In this document: positions 62,390 through 64,000 of the stretch, piece by piece | Layout of the letters: each line of letters starts with the position of its first letter | Numbering within the stretch: position 1 is the stretch's first letter | Assembly (NCBI RefSeq): GCF_040869045.1 | Contig: NC_090320.1 | Coordinates: forward strand, 141,506,941 to 141,570,940 | Direction of reading: 5' to 3' | DNA: 64,000 nt | Source: Eurosta solidaginis | Taxonomy: Eukaryota > Arthropoda > Insecta > Diptera > Tephritidae | Program-made: the position numbers and the translations under genes | Notes under the pieces: generated by a model | What the model was told of the DNA's origin: nothing | What the model saw: the letters and a program-made list of their open reading frames with translations, nothing else | The model's database searches: none

Positions 62390-63950
62390 TCATAGGCATA
62401 ATAAGTAAGTCGCGGCTATGTCTTGTGTATCTTCTTTCTTGTTCATTGCCTTTTCTCTGTTTTGCATTATTCTTAGGCTCTCGAGTGTGTACCTTGTTCT
62501 TTCTCTCGTCTCTTTGTCTATTATTTTTGTTGTTGTGAAATCTACTGTGCGTTTGTTGTTTACCGCGTGTTGTGATAACGCCGTGCTGTGTTTTTCTTTG
62601 TTGATATCGGCTTGGTGCTCTGCAAGTCGTGTGTTTAGCGCCCTCTTCGTAGTGCCAATATATATTTTGTTGCAATATTCAGTTTCATTTCCTTTGCACT
62701 CTATTTGGTATACCACGTTACTTTGTTGTTGTATGTCGATCGGGCTTTTTGTTTTTGTAAAGAATGTTGATAGAGTGTGGTTAGATTTGTAAGCCAGTGT
62801 TACTTTTGGGTTTTTTGTTATGTGTTGTGCTAGATTTTCTGAGAGCCTGGGAATATAGGTCGTACTAAAATATTGTTTTGGTTCATTCGGCGACTCTTTC
62901 GTTGTGGTTTGTGTGGGAATATTTATTAATTCTTGTTGTTTACGGTCAATTAGATTACATATTAATTTATTGGGATAATTGTTACTTCTTAGCGTCATTT
63001 TGATTTTTTCTATATTAGCGTTATGAAAACATTGATTGCTGATGGTCAGTACTTTATGTATAAAATTTTTGGCGGTATTTAATTTATACTTAAAGGGTTG
63101 TGATGAAAAGAAATTTATTAGGCGACCAGACGATGTAGGTTTTTTGTACCAGTCAAGTATAATTTTATTGTTAGCTCTATATATGCGGGTGTCTAAGAAG
63201 GGGATGTTGTTGTTTTTTTCCATTTCAATGGTAAATTGCAGTCTATTGTGGTATTTGTTCAGTGTACTTAAGATAATTTCCGTGTCGCTTCGTTTTATTA
63301 TTGCAAATACGTCGTCTACGTATTTGACAAGAAATTTGATACCAGTGTTTTGTTGTTGGTTCAGCTCAGAGTACATATTGTGTATAAGGTCGTCCATCAC
63401 AATGTCCGCTATGGTGGGGGAAAGTGGGTTACCCATCGGCATTCCAAAAGTTTGTTGGTAAATATTGTTATTGTACATGAAATAGTTATTTTCTTGTAAG
63501 CAGAACTCTAATATGGTTAAAAATTTGTTTTTCGGTATGTTTGTGTGTTGTTGGACTTTTTCCCATTTTTTCATGACTATCTTTATTGCTAAAGCCGTCG
63601 GTATGTTGGTGAAGAGCGAGACGACATCGAACGATACTAACACATCATCATTGTATACATTTACATCAGCTAATCTATTTTTCAAGTCAAATGAATTTTT
63701 AGTGTTGTAGTCTTCTGATATTAGTGGCGTCAAGATTTTTCCTAAATATATGGACAATTCATAACATGGAACATTTATAGAAGACGAAATTGGACGTAAG
63801 GGGCATTCGGGTTTGTGGATTTTGGGTAAACCATAAAGTCTCGGTGCGGTTGCTGCCGAGCTTGCGAGCTGTTGTTTTTCTCTGTAGTTTATGTGCTTTC
63901 CTTTGTATAATTCGTTCACAATGCTATTGTTTTTCTTTTGCAGTTTGGTG
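62390..63950 (-). pseudogene. Penelope-like RT/GIY-YIG protein, unit 2, frameshifted and cut by window edge
   Basis: From MNELYKGKHINYREK at 63919 to the same C-terminus (EDTQDIAATYLLCL), the 509 residues match unit 1 with a few substitutions (for example ADVNVY and LINFFSSQ). Near 63943-63950, unit 1 has cagttttgttgtggg and unit 2 has cagtttggtgtggg, a two-base loss that shifts the upstream frame. The RT and GIY-YIG parts remain open. The first 300 residues lie partly outside the window. Confidence 0.85.
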
Positions 63951-64000
63951 TGGGATCGACTCTGACGACTTTGTATGTGTTCTTGTCGCCTAGTAGTTGG

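Larger units (their letters stand above)
61982..64000 (-). mobile_element. Penelope-like element, unit 2 (runs off the window)
   Basis: It repeats unit 1 from 59024 to 61042 at an offset of 2,958. Only a few single-base differences are visible. The 5' (right) part lies outside the window, so full length is unknown. Confidence 0.9.

Overview
The window is eukaryotic, AT-rich and almost wholly made of transposable elements, with no intact cellular gene. BEL/Pao, Ty1-copia and Ty3-gypsy retrotransposons, two LINE families, Penelope-like elements with GIY-YIG domains, foldback elements and short GT-AG introns point to an insect. A high-copy repeat with a ~129-bp tandem core suggests a higher dipteran, probably a tephritid fruit fly; that last step is inference from memory of the repeat style.

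Left part (1-16.7 kb). A duplicated 1,092-bp block (168-1259) joins a copy of the core repeat, here called R (783-3474). Next comes a decayed Penelope-like element (about 3.85-5.64 kb) flanked by inverted hammerhead-ribozyme-like motifs, then poorly identifiable DNA with one possible LTR, then a BEL integrase scrap. A degraded LINE (LINE-J, about 9.0-16.6 kb, minus) follows. It was split inside ORF1 by a second, nearly intact LINE (LINE-N, 11706-15740), bounded by a 12-bp target duplication.

Central nest (16.75-51.7 kb). The insertions stack like Russian dolls. A second R copy (16752-18646 plus 51051-51690) holds a gypsy element (18647-51050). The gypsy 3' LTR holds a copia element (18855-37728, TSD aaagt). 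The copia RNase H region holds a BEL element (19399-33758, TSD catag). Between its pol stop and 3' LTR the BEL element carries about 7 kb with plus-strand pieces of three cellular genes: HDAC6-like, Integrator subunit 3-like and Nup43-like. The gypsy pol gene is also split by a third R copy (39512-46713). That copy contains a 3.2-kb insert with TG...CA ends (40057-43286) and a 1-kb terminal-inverted-repeat element (44547-45544). A 494-bp palindrome lies in the gypsy 3' region.

Right part (51.7-64 kb). There are two overlapping plus-strand LINE-N fragments, a LINE 3' end with a TAAA tail, a 275-bp foldback element, a LINE-J RT fragment, a possible hAT-related fragment, and two head-to-tail Penelope-like units (period 2,958 bp). 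The first unit has an intact 823-codon ORF.

Functionally the window is a TE graveyard with a few possibly competent copies: the BEL gag-pol, the Penelope-like unit and LINE-N (one frameshift). All alignments, identities and boundaries were read by eye.
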